Made by a program: the position numbers and the translations under genes. DNA of 64,000 bases, taken from the NCBI RefSeq assembly GCF_000317535.1, contig NC_019757.1, forward strand, positions 2,806,501 through 2,870,500. Reading direction: 5' to 3'. Shown here in pieces: positions 62,761 to 64,000 of this stretch. Origin of the DNA: Cylindrospermum stagnale PCC 7417 (GTDB lineage Bacteria; Cyanobacteriota; Cyanobacteriia; Cyanobacteriales; Nostocaceae). The stretch's first letter is position 1. Each line of letters begins with the position of its first letter. The notes under the pieces are model-generated. The model had not been told where the DNA came from, did not search any database, and was given only the letters and a program-made list of their open reading frames with translations.

Positions 62761-63270
62761 GTGACTTATACGAATATCTATCCTTTAGAACAAGCTGTAT
62801 CAGCGTTTAATAAGTTAGATATAGACGACCGCCTGGAGGTGCTGGCGTTACTGTATCAGCAGCGTGCTCACTTGATTTCCCTAGATGATTTAGATGCAAT
62901 TGATCAAGACTCACTGCATCTGATGCTGACACAAATTCAACATCTCACCTCAGAAGAAAAGCTAGCATTTCTCAGTGATTTGCTATTAAAAGATGATACT
63001 GTCCAAGGTGGAATGACGCTGGACACAGATACCAGTATTGAGGTGATAGAACTTGCATCTAGCGGCAGTTCTTACCCTACTAATGAGTATCATTCTCTGG
63101 ATACTGAATCTAAGTTGGCTTTTTGGTTTGTCTTCGCAGAAAATTTGAGAGAATTAGTCATCGGTATTCCCAATGACTATAGCCCGACTGCGGTGGTTAA
63201 AAAAGTCTTTAATTCTCTCAATTCACTTGAACCTGATGAATTAGTAGTTTTTCTGAAGCAAGTCTTATAA
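62761..63270 (+). CDS. OCP N-terminal-domain homologue (helical carotenoid protein-like), copy 1
   Basis: 169 residues from the GTG at 62761, which has a perfect GGAGG 5 bp upstream and gives the same length as the next gene's product. All-helical. The C-terminal half (SLDTESKLAFWFVFAENLRE, VIGIPNDYSPTAVVKKVF, LVVFLKQVL) aligns with the carotenoid-binding N-domain of orange carotenoid protein and with helical carotenoid proteins. In helix C the usual Trp is Leu while one Tyr remains (LALLYQQ). It may still bind carotenoid or have drifted. It pairs with the paralogue 14 bp downstream. Confidence 0.72.
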   Translation: MTYTNIYPLEQAVSAFNKLDIDDRLEVLALLYQQRAHLISLDDLDAIDQDSLHLMLTQIQHLTSEEKLAFLSDLLLKDDTVQGGMTLDTDTSIEVIELASSGSSYPTNEYHSLDTESKLAFWFVFAENLRELVIGIPNDYSPTAVVKKVFNSLNSLEPDELVVFLKQVL

Positions 63271-63284
63271 ATTAGGAGGTTTTT

Positions 63285-63794
63285 ATGACTGCTACGAATA
63301 TTAACGCCGTCAGACAAGCTGTATCAGCTTTTCATGAGTTACAAGAAGACGAGCAGCTAACAGTTTTGGGTTTAATTTATGCGGAAAATGCTGATACAAT
63401 ACCCGCCGATGCAATCGATTCTTTACCGATAGAAACTGCTGGAGATTTGGTAGCACAAATTCAGCAACTATCCCCAGAAGAACAGTTATATGCTCTGGGT
63501 GATTTACTTTCAGCAAACAGGAATGATCAAGATGAAGTGATGCTTGATCCACACCCTAGCAAGGCATTAGTGGAACTTACTCGCGGTGGGACAAAGATTC
63601 CGACTGGTGAGTATGGCTCACTCAGTGCTGAAGCTAAATTAGCTTTTTGGTATTTGATAGGAGAAAGATTAGGCACTACAATCATCGGTATACCGCGTGA
63701 CTATAGTCCTTCTGAGTCAGCAACAGAATTGCTGAACACACTCAAGTCATTAAATACTAATGATTTAGTGACATTTCTCAAGCAGGTTTTGTAA
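63285..63794 (+). CDS. OCP N-terminal-domain homologue (helical carotenoid protein-like), copy 2
   Basis: 169 residues, ATG preceded by AGGAGG. Paralogue of the preceding product: AVRQAVSAFHELQEDEQL against PLEQAVSAFNKLDIDDRL at the start, and LAFWYLIGERLGTTIIGIP then DYSPSESATELLNTLKSL near the end. The WYLIGE segment matches the conserved FWYRLGE of orange carotenoid protein, including its tryptophan. The region equivalent to the other carotenoid-contacting Trp is GLIY. Likely function, if the pigment is bound, is photoprotection by singlet-oxygen quenching. Its last 17 bp overlap the convergent ABC ATPase gene. Confidence 0.75.
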   Translation: MTATNINAVRQAVSAFHELQEDEQLTVLGLIYAENADTIPADAIDSLPIETAGDLVAQIQQLSPEEQLYALGDLLSANRNDQDEVMLDPHPSKALVELTRGGTKIPTGEYGSLSAEAKLAFWYLIGERLGTTIIGIPRDYSPSESATELLNTLKSLNTNDLVTFLKQVL

Positions 63795-64000
63795 CTTTTT
63801 GGGTACGTTGAACAATGCCAATAAAGGCATCTTCGAGAGAAAAGGGAATCGGTCGCAGAGAGTGCAGATTGATTCCCTCTGCTTGTAAGATGGAGCGGAT
63901 TCGGGGAAGGTCGGAGTCGGGGTGATCGAGAACTAGGTGGAGGCGATCGCCAAATATCGAGACTCGCCAGGGTGTAAACTGAGTCTTGAGCAGGTTTGAG
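63778..64000 (-). CDS. ABC transporter ATP-binding protein, C-terminal part (partial)
   Basis: Runs off the right edge. The stop is TGA at 63778-63780 and 73 codons are visible. The residues PFSLEDAFIGIVQR, preceded by RIRSILQAEGINLHSLRPI, are the C-terminal tail seen in ABC-2-type exporter ATPases (the PSLEDVFI motif). The ATPase core lies outside the window. The coding end overlaps the carotenoid-domain gene by 17 bp in the convergent direction. Confidence 0.7.
   Translation of the reverse strand, partial: SNLLKTQFTPWRVSIFGDRLHLVLDHPDSDLPRIRSILQAEGINLHSLRPIPFSLEDAFIGIVQRTQKVTKPA

Overview
The window comes from a filamentous cyanobacterium, most likely Nostocales (Nostoc, Anabaena or a relative). 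This rests on the many HIP1 octamers (GCGATCGC), heptamer tandem repeats, dispersed palindromes, and typical cyanobacterial families: a multidomain Ser/Thr kinase with STAND ATPase, GAF and PAS domains, orange-carotenoid-protein N-domain homologues, a PEP-CTERM protein and a two-partner-secretion exoprotein. I saw no tRNA, rRNA, CRISPR array or intact transposase.

Layout. (1) 0.2-20.5 kb: uracil phosphoribosyltransferase (upp) faces a nucleoside-type BMP ABC importer. The importer is split: two permeases at 0.8-2.8 kb, ATPase and lipoprotein at 17.8-20.5 kb. The roughly 15 kb between them, all on the same strand, holds a block of unrecognised proteins (968 aa, two almost identical 118-aa proteins, 112 aa, 70 aa), a 2070-aa kinase/ATPase, a 704-aa carotenoid oxygenase and a second AAA-like ATPase. 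(2) 20.7-30.7 kb: purine catabolism, with a molybdenum-cofactor nucleotidyltransferase, XdhC, xanthine dehydrogenase (FeS and Mo parts fused, FAD subunit separate), two ureidoglycolate-lyase-family proteins and a PuuE-type allantoinase. (3) 30.9-38.2 kb: secreted polysaccharide deacetylase, Nudix protein, NAD(P)-binding protein, a pair of Cys-rich small proteins and a TPS exoprotein. (4) 38.4-49.8 kb: a PucG-like aminotransferase, VOC protein, orphan BMP lipoprotein, oxalyl-CoA-synthetase-like enzyme, ketopantoate-reductase-like protein, desaturase/SDR fusion, alpha/beta hydrolase, C-type lectin, a broken phosphoglycerate mutase and an acetamidase/formamidase. (5) 49.9-53.6 kb: a large repeat adhesin. 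(6) 54.7-61.2 kb: a stress cluster (Mn catalase, cupin, Zn-alcohol dehydrogenase, SRPBCC, PfpI fusion, DUF2267, DUF6335). (7) 61.4-64 kb: a MITE-like element, two tandem carotenoid-domain proteins and the end of an ABC ATPase gene.

Taken together, regions 1, 2 and 4 suggest uptake of nucleosides or purine bases, uracil salvage, oxidation of hypoxanthine/xanthine, allantoin and ureidoglycolate breakdown, and handling of the resulting glyoxylate and possibly oxalate. Uricase, HIU hydrolase, OHCU decarboxylase and allantoate amidohydrolase are not in the window.

The least explained parts are the 2.9-17.4 kb insertion inside the importer operon and the Cys-rich pair at 34.4-35.6 kb, one member of which carries a leader resembling that of the neighbouring TPS exoprotein. 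Dispersed repeats also seem to have become coding sequence in frame in several enzymes (ABC ATPase, xanthine dehydrogenase, PucG-like aminotransferase, PanE-like protein).
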